Shown here piece after piece: positions 34,396 through 42,672 of a DNA stretch of 64,000 nucleotides. A model generated the notes under the pieces. That model was not told the origin of the DNA. It worked only from the letters and a program-made list of their open reading frames with translations, and did no database searches. The translations under genes were made by a program, and so were the position numbers. Within the stretch, counting starts at the first letter, position 1; every line of letters begins with the position of its first letter. The DNA is from HK1 sp965221725 (GTDB taxonomy: Bacteria > Pseudomonadota > Gammaproteobacteria > HK1): positions 1-64,000 of the forward strand of contig OZ244909.1 of NCBI GenBank assembly GCA_965221725.1. The letters are read 5' to 3'.

Positions 34396-35433
34396 ATGGA
34401 ACTCATGAAGAAAATGTTCAAGACTCTTGTCATGATGGGTACGATGCTTGTTTTTTCAGGGAACGCATTTGCCGCCGAGGTAGACGGTCCGGAATTGAAA
34501 TGGGACATATCACTTTGGGGCAAGCAGCGAGCATTTTCCGCAGGCGTTGAGAAGCTGTCTGAAATCGTCTCTGAAAAGACAAACGGTAACTGGAACATCG
34601 TGATTCACTATGGCGAAGCCCTGTCCAAGAGCAGGGAAAATCTCGATGGTCTGGCAATTGATGCGTTTGAAGGAGCGATGTTCTGCAACTTCTACCACCC
34701 TGAGAAAAACCCGGCGCTGATGTCATTGACCATGCCATTTCTGCCGATGAGCGAGTGGGAAAATAGCCGCAAAATCCGTGACGTAGTTCTCAATAGCGAA
34801 GCGGTAAAGAAAGAACTGGCGCAATGGAACGCCATGATCTATTCCTCATCCTTCCTGCCGCAGTATGAGTTCATGGGCAAAGGAACACCGCCCCGGACCT
34901 TGAAGGATTGGGAAGGTTTGACTGTCCGTGCGGGCGGCGGTGTCGCGCAAGCGATGAAAGTGTTCGGTGCAACGCCGATGACCCTGCCCGCGACCGAAGT
35001 CTATACCGGCATTCAGCAGGGCACGATGAACGCGGCGTCGTTTCCATTTACCTACTCGCATGTGGCCTACAAGATTCACGAGGTAGCGGATTGGTATACG
35101 TCGAACCTCTCGCCGGGAACATCCGAGTGTCCCCTAGCCTTCTCCATCAACGCCTATGACGCACTGCCCGATCAGTACAAGGCACTGCTGGAAGATGTGA
35201 AAGAGGACGTGATTGCGGCGCAAATTCAGGCCTATATCGACATCGACAAGGTCAACATACCGATGCTTAAAGAGACGCTGGACGAGGTGATTTATACCGA
35301 TGAAGAGCTGGCGATCTTCCGCAAGAAGGCTGGACGTCCGGTAATCGATGCCTGGATTGAGGATAACCAGGGCAAATTCGACGCGCGCGGGCTGATTGAG
35401 GAGATCTTTGCGTCCGTCGGCTCGTCATACTGA
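34396..35433 (+). CDS. TRAP transporter periplasmic substrate-binding protein (DctP family)
   Basis: Extracytoplasmic solute receptor of a tripartite ATP-independent transporter, usually for carboxylates. Signal peptide MELMKKMFKTLVMMGTMLVFSGNAFA, cleavage after AFA. DctP features: YSSSFLPQYEFMGKGTPPRTLKDWEGLTVRAGGG, PATEVYTGIQQGTMNAASFP (with the substrate-gating region). The expected ligand-carboxylate Arg is in VRAGGG. 345 aa. AGGAGG precedes ATG 34396. It is upstream of the Q and M membrane subunits. Codon use is AT-richer than the chromosome around it. Confidence 0.93.
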   Translation: MELMKKMFKTLVMMGTMLVFSGNAFAAEVDGPELKWDISLWGKQRAFSAGVEKLSEIVSEKTNGNWNIVIHYGEALSKSRENLDGLAIDAFEGAMFCNFYHPEKNPALMSLTMPFLPMSEWENSRKIRDVVLNSEAVKKELAQWNAMIYSSSFLPQYEFMGKGTPPRTLKDWEGLTVRAGGGVAQAMKVFGATPMTLPATEVYTGIQQGTMNAASFPFTYSHVAYKIHEVADWYTSNLSPGTSECPLAFSINAYDALPDQYKALLEDVKEDVIAAQIQAYIDIDKVNIPMLKETLDEVIYTDEELAIFRKKAGRPVIDAWIEDNQGKFDARGLIEEIFASVGSSY

Positions 35434-35490
35434 ATTGAGCCCATTGCATAATCGGCCTCGATCCGGTGGTTATCCTACGAGAGGTTGCAA

Positions 35491-35523
35491 ATCTGTCCGG
35501 TGCCGCTCTGGTGCCGGACAGAT
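35491..35523 (+). terminator. Hairpin between TRAP P and Q genes
   Basis: ATCTGTCCGG and CCGGACAGAT form a perfect 10-bp stem with a 13-base loop, followed by CACATTTTG. In TRAP operons a hairpin after the binding-protein gene often attenuates transcription or protects the upstream mRNA, giving excess receptor over membrane subunits. That role here is inferred. Confidence 0.7.
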
Positions 35524-35560
35524 CACATTTTGAAACACACTCTAACCGCAGAAGAGTAAA

Positions 35561-36178
35561 ATGACGGATCCCCTGGGTCGCGGTATCCAACAGGCTGATC
35601 GTGCACTCGGTACCGTCGAGAATCTGTTTAATCTCTTCGCCGGTGCCTTGATCTTTGCAATGATGTTTCTGGGTGTTGTCCAGATCATCTTGCGAAACAT
35701 CTTCAATACACCGATCTACGGCTATATCGATATCGTCGAAACCTCCATGGTCGGATTCGCGGTTCTGTCAATCGCTTATGTCCAACGTGTCGGCGCACAT
35801 GTACGGATGGAACTCCTGATCACAAAATTGAGGGGACGTTTCAATTGGGTGGCCGAGTCACTGACCACCATGGCGGCGCTCTTTATTGTCGCGGTGCTGA
35901 TTCCTTATTCCTACTTTCATTTCGAGCGGGCATTCAATTTTGGCGACAGTACAATTGACATCCAGATCCCGACTTGGCCCGCCAAGTTCATGATCCCGGT
36001 GGCGCTTGGACTTCTACTGATCCGTCTGATCATACAATTGATGGGTTATCTGAGATTAACAGTGAATCCGACGCTGACCCCGATTGGCGTGCCACTCCCC
36101 AAGAGTGTGAAGGAACAGGCGGCAGAAGAAATCTCGCAAACTGGTGCAGATTCACATGTTGACAGAACTTACCAATAG
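35561..36178 (+). CDS. TRAP transporter small permease (DctQ family)
   Basis: Four membrane segments are visible: about residues 22-45 (LFNLFAGALIFAMMFLGVVQIIL), 57-75, 98-118 (TMAALFIVAVLIPYSYFHF) and 135-160. The RNIFNTPIYGYIDIVE and PTWPAKFMIPVALGLLLIRLI segments are typical DctQ signatures. 205 aa. The C-terminal end overlaps the start of the M subunit gene. It bridges the receptor and the large permease. Confidence 0.9.
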   Translation: MTDPLGRGIQQADRALGTVENLFNLFAGALIFAMMFLGVVQIILRNIFNTPIYGYIDIVETSMVGFAVLSIAYVQRVGAHVRMELLITKLRGRFNWVAESLTTMAALFIVAVLIPYSYFHFERAFNFGDSTIDIQIPTWPAKFMIPVALGLLLIRLIIQLMGYLRLTVNPTLTPIGVPLPKSVKEQAAEEISQTGADSHVDRTYQ

Positions 36179-37517
36179 CGAAGTGGGAATTTTAGGTGTA
36201 GTTGGCCTGATCTTCATGGTCATTCTGGGTGTGCGCGTTTATGTGGCCGCCGCATTGACCGGCTTTCTCGGCCTCTGGATCCTCAGAGATTGGCATGTCG
36301 CCGCCTCTATTGCCGGCACCATTCCGCACTCGAAAACCGTGACTTATCCCTTGTCAGTTCTGCCGTTGTTCATTCTGATTGGTTTTTTGGCATTTTATGC
36401 CGGTTTGACGTCAAAATTGTTTGAGGCGGCCCGGCGGTGGGTGGGATGGATGCCCGGCGGATTGGCCGTCTCCACTGTTTTTGCCACCGCTGGATTTGCT
36501 GCGGTATCGGGAGCCTCGACGGCAACGGCGGCGGTCTTTTCGCGAGTGGCTATCCCTGAAATGAAGCGGGTTGGCTATGACACAAGATTGACGGCGGGAG
36601 TGATCGCTGCGGGAGGCACGTTGGCATCGCTGATTCCGCCCTCGGCTATCTTGGTCATTTACGCCATCATCGTTGAGGAATCGGTCGGCAAACTTTTGCT
36701 GGCGGGATTCCTTCCCGGAATAGCCTCGGCGTTGATCTATGCGGTCTTGATCGTGAGTATGTGTCTGTTTCGCCCGGACATGGCGCGGTCAATTACCGGT
36801 TTCACCTGGCAAGAGCGTTTTAAAAGCCTTCCGGGCACCTTCCCGATTTTCATTGTGGTGGGAATCATATTCGGGTCACTCTATACCGGTACGGCAACCC
36901 CGACCGAGGCCGCTGCCCTTGGCGCCTGCGTGGTCTTTGCTCTTTATGTGTATCGAGCTATCCGACAGCGACAAATTTCGCAGATAAAGGGAAAACTACA
37001 CGAAGCACTCGTCGAGACTGCCAAACTGACGGTCATGATCTTCACCCTGATCTGGGGCGTCTTTCTGTTTGTGCGCTTTCTGGGTTTTGCCGGCCTGCCT
37101 TCGATTTTTTCCGACTGGGTCGTCAGCCTCGATATGCCCCCGGTCCTGGTCATGATTTGTATCCTTTTGACCTATGCTGTTTTGGGTATGTTCATGGATG
37201 CGATTGGCATGCTGGTTCTCACCTTGCCGGTAGTTTATCCGGCCGTGATCGCATTGGGATATGATCCGATATGGTTCGGCATCATCGTGGTCAAAATGGC
37301 CGAAATCTGCCTGATCACACCTCCAATTGGACTAAACTGCTTCGTCGTCGCTGGTGTCTCGCGGGATCTGAAAGATGATCAGGGGCATACGCTGGAAATT
37401 CCCTTGCAAGATATTTTCCGGGGAGTTGGGCCGTTCTTTGCCGCAGATGTGGTCACCGTGGGTGTATTGCTCGCGTTTCCGCAGATCGTTCTGTGGTTGC
37501 CAGGATTGATCGGCTAA
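36156..37517 (+). CDS. TRAP transporter large permease (DctM family)
   Basis: Large membrane subunit, the ion-coupled transporter itself. Around 12 hydrophobic helices, with family motifs VSGASTATAAVFSRVAIPEMKRVGYDTRLTAGVIAAGGTLASLIPPSAILVIYAI and TGTATPTEAAALGACVVFAL. 453 aa from ATG 36156 (an in-frame ATG lies 12 bases upstream); it overlaps dctQ by about 22 bases. Last intact gene of the AT-rich insert. Confidence 0.93.
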   Translation: MLTELTNSEVGILGVVGLIFMVILGVRVYVAAALTGFLGLWILRDWHVAASIAGTIPHSKTVTYPLSVLPLFILIGFLAFYAGLTSKLFEAARRWVGWMPGGLAVSTVFATAGFAAVSGASTATAAVFSRVAIPEMKRVGYDTRLTAGVIAAGGTLASLIPPSAILVIYAIIVEESVGKLLLAGFLPGIASALIYAVLIVSMCLFRPDMARSITGFTWQERFKSLPGTFPIFIVVGIIFGSLYTGTATPTEAAALGACVVFALYVYRAIRQRQISQIKGKLHEALVETAKLTVMIFTLIWGVFLFVRFLGFAGLPSIFSDWVVSLDMPPVLVMICILLTYAVLGMFMDAIGMLVLTLPVVYPAVIALGYDPIWFGIIVVKMAEICLITPPIGLNCFVVAGVSRDLKDDQGHTLEIPLQDIFRGVGPFFAADVVTVGVLLAFPQIVLWLPGLIG

Positions 37518-37533
37518 TCAGGGAGGTTGCGTG

Positions 37534-37641
37534 ATGGGTGCAGCATATCTCGACTGCAACCGCAACAAGCGGGCGGTTACGCTTGATCTGAAATTCTCCG
37601 AGGGATACGGACGACTTCGGTCGAGAGATCTGCGCAGGTAG
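37534..37641 (+). pseudogene. Truncated CaiB/BaiF family CoA-transferase (N-terminal remnant)
   Basis: ATG 37534 opens a 35-codon frame. Residues 4-24 (AYLDCNRNKRAVTLDLKFSE) match the conserved LxxNRNKRSVxLDLK motif that lies near residue 70 of family III CoA-transferases. After SEGYGRLRS the frame ends at TAG, and the sequence returns to GC-rich composition within about 40 bases. The fragment therefore lacks nearly all of the enzyme, including the catalytic Asp. GGAGG upstream is intact. It probably marks the right recombination point of the insert. Confidence 0.72.
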
Positions 37642-37654
37642 AAATCGGTGACCC

Positions 37655-37681
37655 TGCTTTTTCACCGCGTTGCGAGTGAGG
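37655..37681 (+). repeat. Dispersed intergenic repeat core (copy 3, divergent)
   Basis: TTTTTCACCGCGTTGCGAGTGAGG matches the core of 43635-43663 with four substitutions. It sits exactly between the CoA-transferase remnant and the methyltransferase gene, that is at the right edge of the AT-rich insert. A palindrome follows (TGAGGTCAGCCCTCA). Confidence 0.6.
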
Positions 37682-37742
37682 TCAGCCCTCACTCGAGGCG
37701 CCGCGGTCCGAATCGATTCGCCCTGCCCGCGAGGATCACCCA

Positions 37743-38651
37743 TTGACGGACACCGTGGTCAGCTCGGCGCGGCGCGAGGTCGTCATCGGGTTCGAACGTC
37801 CGTTCGTCATCATCGGCGAGCGCATCAACCCCACCGGCCGCAAGGTGCTGGCGGCGGAGATGGCGGCGGATGATTTCTCCCGCGTCGAGACCGATGCGCT
37901 GGCGCAGGTGCAGGCCGGCGCCCACATGCTCGACGTCAACGCCGGGATTCCCCTTGCCGACGAGCCCGCACTGCTGGCGCGCGCGGTGAGGCTCGTGCAG
38001 TCGGTGACCGATGCCCCCCTGTCCATCGACTCTTCCATCGTCGCCGCGCTGGAGGCGGGGCTCGCCGTTTACGAGGGCAAGGCGCTCGTGAACTCGGTCA
38101 CCGGCGAGGAGGAGCGGCTGGAGTCGGTCCTGCCCCTGGTGAGGAAGCACGGCGCGGCGGTGGTGGCGATCTCCAACGACGAGACCGGGATCTCGGAGGA
38201 CCCTGACGTCCGGTTCGAAGTTGCGAAGCGGATCGTGGAGCGGGCCGAGGACCACGGCATTCCGCGCTCCGATATCGTCGTGGATCCGCTGGTGATGCCG
38301 ATCGGTGCCATCAACCAGGCCGGGCGGCAGGTTATGCGTATTCTCAGGAGGTTACGGGAGGAACTGAAGGTCAATTCGACTTGCGGTGCTTCGAATATCA
38401 GCTTCGGGTTGCCGAACCGGAACGGCATCAACGGTACGTTCCTGTCGATGGCGATCACCGCCGGCATGACGTCCGCGATCACCAATCCCCTGCACGGTGA
38501 CATCGTCCGGACCTGCCTCGCCGCCGACGTCATGATGGGACACGACCCGGACTGTCGGCGGTGGATCGCGAAGTACCGCGAGCCACCCGCGCCCGGGAGC
38601 GAAGGGGAGCGCGGCCGGCGTGCCGGCGGTCGGCGCCGGCGCCGCAGTTGA
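37743..38651 (+). CDS. Methyltetrahydrofolate:corrinoid methyltransferase (pterin-binding)
   Basis: A DHPS-type TIM barrel that moves the methyl group between methyl-THF and a corrinoid protein, related to AcsE/MtgA and to the folate module of MetH. Evidence: ERPFVIIGERINPTGRK, HMLDVNAGIPLADEPALL, PLSIDSSIVAALEAGL, AISNDETGISEDPDVRFEVAKRIV, and NSTCGASNISFGLPNRNGINGTFLSMAI. 302 aa. TTG start at 37743. The last 25 residues are Arg/Gly-rich. The reactivase gene follows after about 300 bases; the matching corrinoid protein is upstream, across the insert. Confidence 0.92.
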   Translation: MTDTVVSSARREVVIGFERPFVIIGERINPTGRKVLAAEMAADDFSRVETDALAQVQAGAHMLDVNAGIPLADEPALLARAVRLVQSVTDAPLSIDSSIVAALEAGLAVYEGKALVNSVTGEEERLESVLPLVRKHGAAVVAISNDETGISEDPDVRFEVAKRIVERAEDHGIPRSDIVVDPLVMPIGAINQAGRQVMRILRRLREELKVNSTCGASNISFGLPNRNGINGTFLSMAITAGMTSAITNPLHGDIVRTCLAADVMMGHDPDCRRWIAKYREPPAPGSEGERGRRAGGRRRRRS

Positions 38652-38950
38652 CGGCACGGCTGGCCCGCCCGCCATTCCCGCCGAGCCGGAACATGCGCTC
38701 GAAACCACTCCGATCGGACGCTCCAGAGGCCGAAATCCTGGCCGCGTCGTACTGCGCGACGGCCTCTCGGACCACCGGCGGGAATCGCTGACGGCCGGCG
38801 ACCCGTTGCCGTGTCTCGTCTGTCACCGCACGATTCACGCGGTCGTCGTCGCCGTCACCGACTGGCCGGCGCAGGGCCCGGGGCCGTGTCCGATCCTTCA
38901 CCATGCGATTCGCCCCGGCTGCGCTCCGCCGGGCCAGGCCTTGCCGCGCC
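38652..38950. other. Intergenic region without a recognised gene
   Basis: About 300 bases separate the methyltransferase and the reactivase. Small frames exist on both strands but their composition (Arg/Pro/Ala-rich) and lack of family features argue against coding. No terminator or promoter stands out. Confidence 0.5.
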
Positions 38951-41023
38951 ATGACGTCTTCCCCGGAGAGTGATTCGCAGGCCGGTGAACCGGGTGGTGA
39001 CGCGCTCGTGGTCTTCACTCCGTCCGGGCGGCGGGGGCGGTTTCCGACCGGCACCCGGGTTCTCGATGCCGCCCGCACCCTCGGGGTGGATCTCGATTCG
39101 GTGTGCGGGGGGCGGGGGATCTGCGGCCGTTGCCAGGTGGTGCAGAGCGTCGGGATGTTCGCCAAGCACGGGGTGAGTTCCCGGGCCGAGCACCTCTCCG
39201 CCTTCGGTCCGATCGAGCGTCGCTACCACGAGAAGCGGGCGCCGCTAGCCCCGGGACGCCGCCTGGGCTGCTCGACGACGGTGCTCGGCGACGTCGTCAT
39301 CGACGTGCCCCCCGACAGCCAGGTCCACCGGCAGGTAGTGCGCAAGCGCGCCGAGGTGCACGCCATCAAGGTCGATCCGGTGGTGCGCCTGCGCTATGTC
39401 GAGGTCGCTCCGCCCGACATGCACGAGCCCTCCGGCGATCTGCGTCGGGTCGAGGCGGCGCTCGGCGAGGAGTGGGGTCTTTCGGACCTGCGCTGCGACC
39501 TCCAGGTGCTGGAGACCCTGCAAGCGGCCCTGCGCGCCGGGGACTGGCGCGTCACCGTCGCGGTGCATGGCGATCGCGACATCGTCGCAGTGTGGCCGGA
39601 CCTCAGGGATCGGGTGTACGGGGCCGCGGTCGATGTCGGCTCGACCACAATTGCGGCGCATCTGTGCGACCTCGTATCCGGTGACGTCATCGCCTCGGCC
39701 GGTGCCATGAACCCTCAGATCCGGTTCGGCGAAGATCTCATGAGCCGGGTCTCGTACGTGATGATGAATCCGGGCGGAGAGCGGGAGATGACCGCCGCGG
39801 TGCGCGCCGCGATCCGGGATCTGCTCCGCGAGGCGGCGGCGCAGGGCGGCATAGCACCGGACGAAATCCTGGACGTGACCCTGGTCGGCAACCCCATCAT
39901 GCACCATCTTCTGCTCGGCCTGAATCCGGTGGAGCTCGGCCAGGCGCCGTTCGCGCTCACCGTCGATCGTGCGGTCCATCTCCCGGCCGGGGCGCTCGGT
40001 CTCGGGCTGCACCCGGGCGCGCGTGCCTACGTGCTTCCGTGCGTGGCGGGGCATGTGGGCGCCGACACCGCCGGGGTCATCCTCTCCGAAGCGCCGTACC
40101 TGCGCGACGAAGTGAGCCTGGTGGTGGATGTCGGCACCAACGCCGAGATCGTGCTCGGCAACCGCGACCGGATGCTCGCGGCGTCGAGCCCCACCGGCCC
40201 GGCGTTCGAGGGCGCCCAGATCAGCGGCGGACAACGGGCCGCGCCCGGTGCCATCGAGCGGGTGCGCATCGATCCGGTGACTCTGGAGCCGCGGCTGCGG
40301 ATCATCGGCAGCGACGCCTGGTCGGACGAGCCCGGCTTCGATGCGGCCGCAGTCACCGGGATCTGCGGCTCGGGCATCATCGAGGTGGTGGCGGAGATGT
40401 ACCTCGCCGGGGTGCTCGACGAGGACGGAGTGATCCGCGCCGACGGCGCCCGTCGCAGCGATCGCGTGGTCGAGGACGGACGCACCTGCGCCTATGTCCT
40501 GCACCGGCCCCATGCCCCGCACCGGGGTAGTATCGAGGTGCGGGTGACGCAGAACGACGTGCGGGCCATCCAGCTCGCGAAGGCGGCACTGTACGCCGGA
40601 GTACGACTGCTGATGGACCGGCTCGGGGTGGATCGGGTCGACCGCATCCGTCTCGCGGGGGCATTCGGGAGCCACATCGACGTCAAGTACGCGATGGTGC
40701 TCGGGCTGGTGCCGGACTGTGCCCTGCCGCATGTGACCTCGGCTGGCAACGCGGCCGGTACCGGCGCCCGTATCGCACTGCTCGACCGGAGCGCACGTTC
40801 GGAGATCGAGCGCACGGTACGCCGCATCGAGAAGATCGAGACCGCCGTCGAGCCCCGCTTCCAGACGCACTTCGTCGAGGCGATGGCCATTCCCCACAAG
40901 ACCGCCGCCTGTCCGGAGCTTGCGAAGGTGGTCACGCTGCCGGCCCGCAAACCCCCGGGTGCGCGCGGAGAAGGCGGTGAGGGTGGTGAACGCCGGCGCC
41001 GGCGGCGGGCGCGGGCGCGCTGA
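38951..41023 (+). CDS. Corrinoid-activating ASKHA protein with 2Fe-2S ferredoxin domain (RACo/RamA-like)
   Basis: Restores inactive Co(II) corrinoid to Co(I) with ATP. The N-terminal ferredoxin domain has C52-x5-C58-x2-C61 (SVCGGRGICGRCQ) and C107 (RRLGCSTTV). A linker follows, then the actin-like ATPase (DUF4445) domain: AAVDVGSTTIAAHLCDLVSG, NPQIRFGEDLMSRVSYVM, VTLVGNPIMHHLLLG, VVDVGTNAEIVLGN and GICGSGIIEVVAEMYLAG. ATG 38951 is chosen over an in-frame start 48 bases upstream. 690 aa with an Arg/Gly-rich tail. With the two proteins upstream it gives methyl carrier, methyl-THF module and reactivator. Confidence 0.94.
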   Translation: MTSSPESDSQAGEPGGDALVVFTPSGRRGRFPTGTRVLDAARTLGVDLDSVCGGRGICGRCQVVQSVGMFAKHGVSSRAEHLSAFGPIERRYHEKRAPLAPGRRLGCSTTVLGDVVIDVPPDSQVHRQVVRKRAEVHAIKVDPVVRLRYVEVAPPDMHEPSGDLRRVEAALGEEWGLSDLRCDLQVLETLQAALRAGDWRVTVAVHGDRDIVAVWPDLRDRVYGAAVDVGSTTIAAHLCDLVSGDVIASAGAMNPQIRFGEDLMSRVSYVMMNPGGEREMTAAVRAAIRDLLREAAAQGGIAPDEILDVTLVGNPIMHHLLLGLNPVELGQAPFALTVDRAVHLPAGALGLGLHPGARAYVLPCVAGHVGADTAGVILSEAPYLRDEVSLVVDVGTNAEIVLGNRDRMLAASSPTGPAFEGAQISGGQRAAPGAIERVRIDPVTLEPRLRIIGSDAWSDEPGFDAAAVTGICGSGIIEVVAEMYLAGVLDEDGVIRADGARRSDRVVEDGRTCAYVLHRPHAPHRGSIEVRVTQNDVRAIQLAKAALYAGVRLLMDRLGVDRVDRIRLAGAFGSHIDVKYAMVLGLVPDCALPHVTSAGNAAGTGARIALLDRSARSEIERTVRRIEKIETAVEPRFQTHFVEAMAIPHKTAACPELAKVVTLPARKPPGARGEGGEGGERRRRRRARAR

Positions 41024-41031
41024 ACGTCACA

Positions 41032-41089
41032 AGGCTTGCCTCGCAATCCGGAGCCTGACGAGGCTTGCGCAGCAAGTCGGAGTCTGACC
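41032..41089. repeat. Two tandem copies of a 29-bp unit
   Basis: 41032-41060 and 41061-41089 both start AGGCTTGC and end in GAGYCTGAC with 22 or so matching positions. They directly abut the reverse-oriented dispersed repeat at 41089-41126, so the whole 41030-41130 block is repeat sequence. Confidence 0.7.
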
Positions 41090-41126
41090 ATCTCCGCGCC
41101 CTCGCTTCGCGAATCGGTGAAATTTC
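41089..41126 (-). repeat. Dispersed intergenic repeat (copy 4)
   Basis: On the minus strand it reads GAAATTTCACCGATTCGCGA then AGCGAGGGCGCGGAGATGG. The second part is identical to 43657-43675. Located between the reactivase and the FAD-linked oxidase. Confidence 0.75.
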
Positions 41127-41253
41127 CGAGCTGAGCGCGCATTCGGCCGGGTGACGGCGCGATCGCGATGTGAACCCGTCGTACGGCGCGACATCCCGTG
41201 CCGGCGCGCGTACCATGTCGGCCGATGTCGCCGTTCCTCCTCCGGAGCCACCG

Positions 41254-42639
41254 ATGAGCGTTCCCGCCGAAGCGATCGCCACTCTCGTCGACGAGTTGCG
41301 CGAGTTTCTGGGCGACCGCGTCTCCACCGCCGCCGCGGTGCGCGAGCAGCACGGTCACGACGAGTCCTACCACGAGACCGCCCCTCCGGACATCGTGGTC
41401 TTTCCCGAAAGCACCGAGGAGGTGGCGCAGGTGGTGAGCCTGTGTGCCCGGCACCGCTGCCCCATGATCCCGTTCGGGACCGGGACGTCGCTCGAAGGAC
41501 ATGTCCAGGCCCTGCATGGCGGGGTCTCGATCGACGTGACCGGAATGAATGAAATCCTCGAGGTGAACGCCGAGGATCTCGACTGCCGGATCCAGCCGGG
41601 GGTGCGCCGCAAGCAGCTCAACGAGTATCTCCGCGATACCGGTCTGTTCTTCCCCATCGATCCGGGCGCCGATGCTTCGCTCGGCGGGATGGCGGCGACC
41701 CGTGCATCGGGGACCAATGCGGTGCGCTACGGGACGATGCGCGAGAACGTACTGGGGCTGACGGTGGTGACGGCGGACGGGCGCATCGTCAAGACCGGGG
41801 GGCGGGCGCGGAAGTCTGCCGCCGGATATGACCTTACCCGGCTCTTCGTGGGTTCGGAGGGCACGCTGGGGGTCATCACGGAGATTCGGCTCCGCCTCTA
41901 CGGCATCCCGGAGGCCATGTCCGCGGCGGTGTGTTCGTTCGACACCCTTGCGGGCGCGGTCGATACGGTCATCCAGACCATCCAGTGCGGGGTGCCGGTG
42001 GCGCGGATCGAGCTCCTCGACGAGGTCCAGATGGATGCCGTCAACCGTTACTCGGGGCTCGACTATCCGGCCGCCCCCACCCTGTTCTTCGAGTTCCACG
42101 GAAGCGAGCAGGGAGTGCGCGAGCAGGTGGAGACGGTGGGCGCGCTCGCAGCGGAAAACACCGGCGGGGAATTCCACTGGGCGACGCGACCCGAGGAGCG
42201 ATCGCGTCTGTGGCAGGCGCGTCATGATGCCTACTACGCGGCCCTGGCCCTTCGCCCGGGAGCGCAGGGATGGGCCACGGACGTCTGCGTCCCGATCTCG
42301 AACCTCGCCGAGTGCATCCTCGAGACCCGGGCCGACATCGACGCGTCCGGGTTGCTCGCGCCCATCGTCGGTCACGTCGGGGATGGGAACTTCCATCTTG
42401 CGTTCATCCTCGACCCTGACGACGCCGGGGAACTCGCGCGGGCCGAGGCGGTCAACGCGCGCATGGTCGCCCGGGCCCTCGACATGGGCGGCACCTGCAC
42501 CGGCGAGCACGGCATTGGCTATGGCAAGATCGGATTCCTCAACCGTGAGCACGGCAGCGAGGGAGTGTCCGTGATGCGCTGCATCAAGCGCGCCCTCGAT
42601 CCCGGGAACCTGATGAATCCCGGGAAGATTCTCCCCTAG
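41254..42639 (+). CDS. FAD-linked oxidase, D-lactate dehydrogenase (cytochrome)/GlcD-like
   Basis: Flavoprotein of the VAO/PCMH family that oxidises a 2-hydroxyacid and passes electrons to a cytochrome or quinone. The FAD domain shows PDIVVFPESTEEVAQVVSLC, CPMIPFGTGTSLEGHV, PGADASLGGMAATRASGTNAVRYGTMRENVLGL and GRARKSAAGYDLTRLFVGSEGTLGVITEI. The C-terminal domain ends VGHVGDGNFHLAFIL, CTGEHGIGYGKIGFL and ALDPGNLMNPGKI, including the metal-binding His residues. ATG 41254 has GGAG seven bases upstream. About 461 aa. D-lactate is the likeliest substrate, but glycolate or D-2-hydroxyglutarate remain possible. Confidence 0.9.
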   Translation: MSVPAEAIATLVDELREFLGDRVSTAAAVREQHGHDESYHETAPPDIVVFPESTEEVAQVVSLCARHRCPMIPFGTGTSLEGHVQALHGGVSIDVTGMNEILEVNAEDLDCRIQPGVRRKQLNEYLRDTGLFFPIDPGADASLGGMAATRASGTNAVRYGTMRENVLGLTVVTADGRIVKTGGRARKSAAGYDLTRLFVGSEGTLGVITEIRLRLYGIPEAMSAAVCSFDTLAGAVDTVIQTIQCGVPVARIELLDEVQMDAVNRYSGLDYPAAPTLFFEFHGSEQGVREQVETVGALAAENTGGEFHWATRPEERSRLWQARHDAYYAALALRPGAQGWATDVCVPISNLAECILETRADIDASGLLAPIVGHVGDGNFHLAFILDPDDAGELARAEAVNARMVARALDMGGTCTGEHGIGYGKIGFLNREHGSEGVSVMRCIKRALDPGNLMNPGKILP

Positions 42640-42672
42640 ACCGCACTGCGTGATCGCCAGCGGAGGTATCGG

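Noticed and set aside
33161..37517. Prophage or transposon as the source of the AT-rich insert
   Set aside because: No integrase, transposase, phage or att-like tRNA sequence is seen at either edge.
38620..38973. Small protein between the methyltransferase and reactivase genes
   Set aside because: Composition and lack of similarity to any family I know argue against it; it also overlaps the reactivase start. Synteny in relatives could change this.
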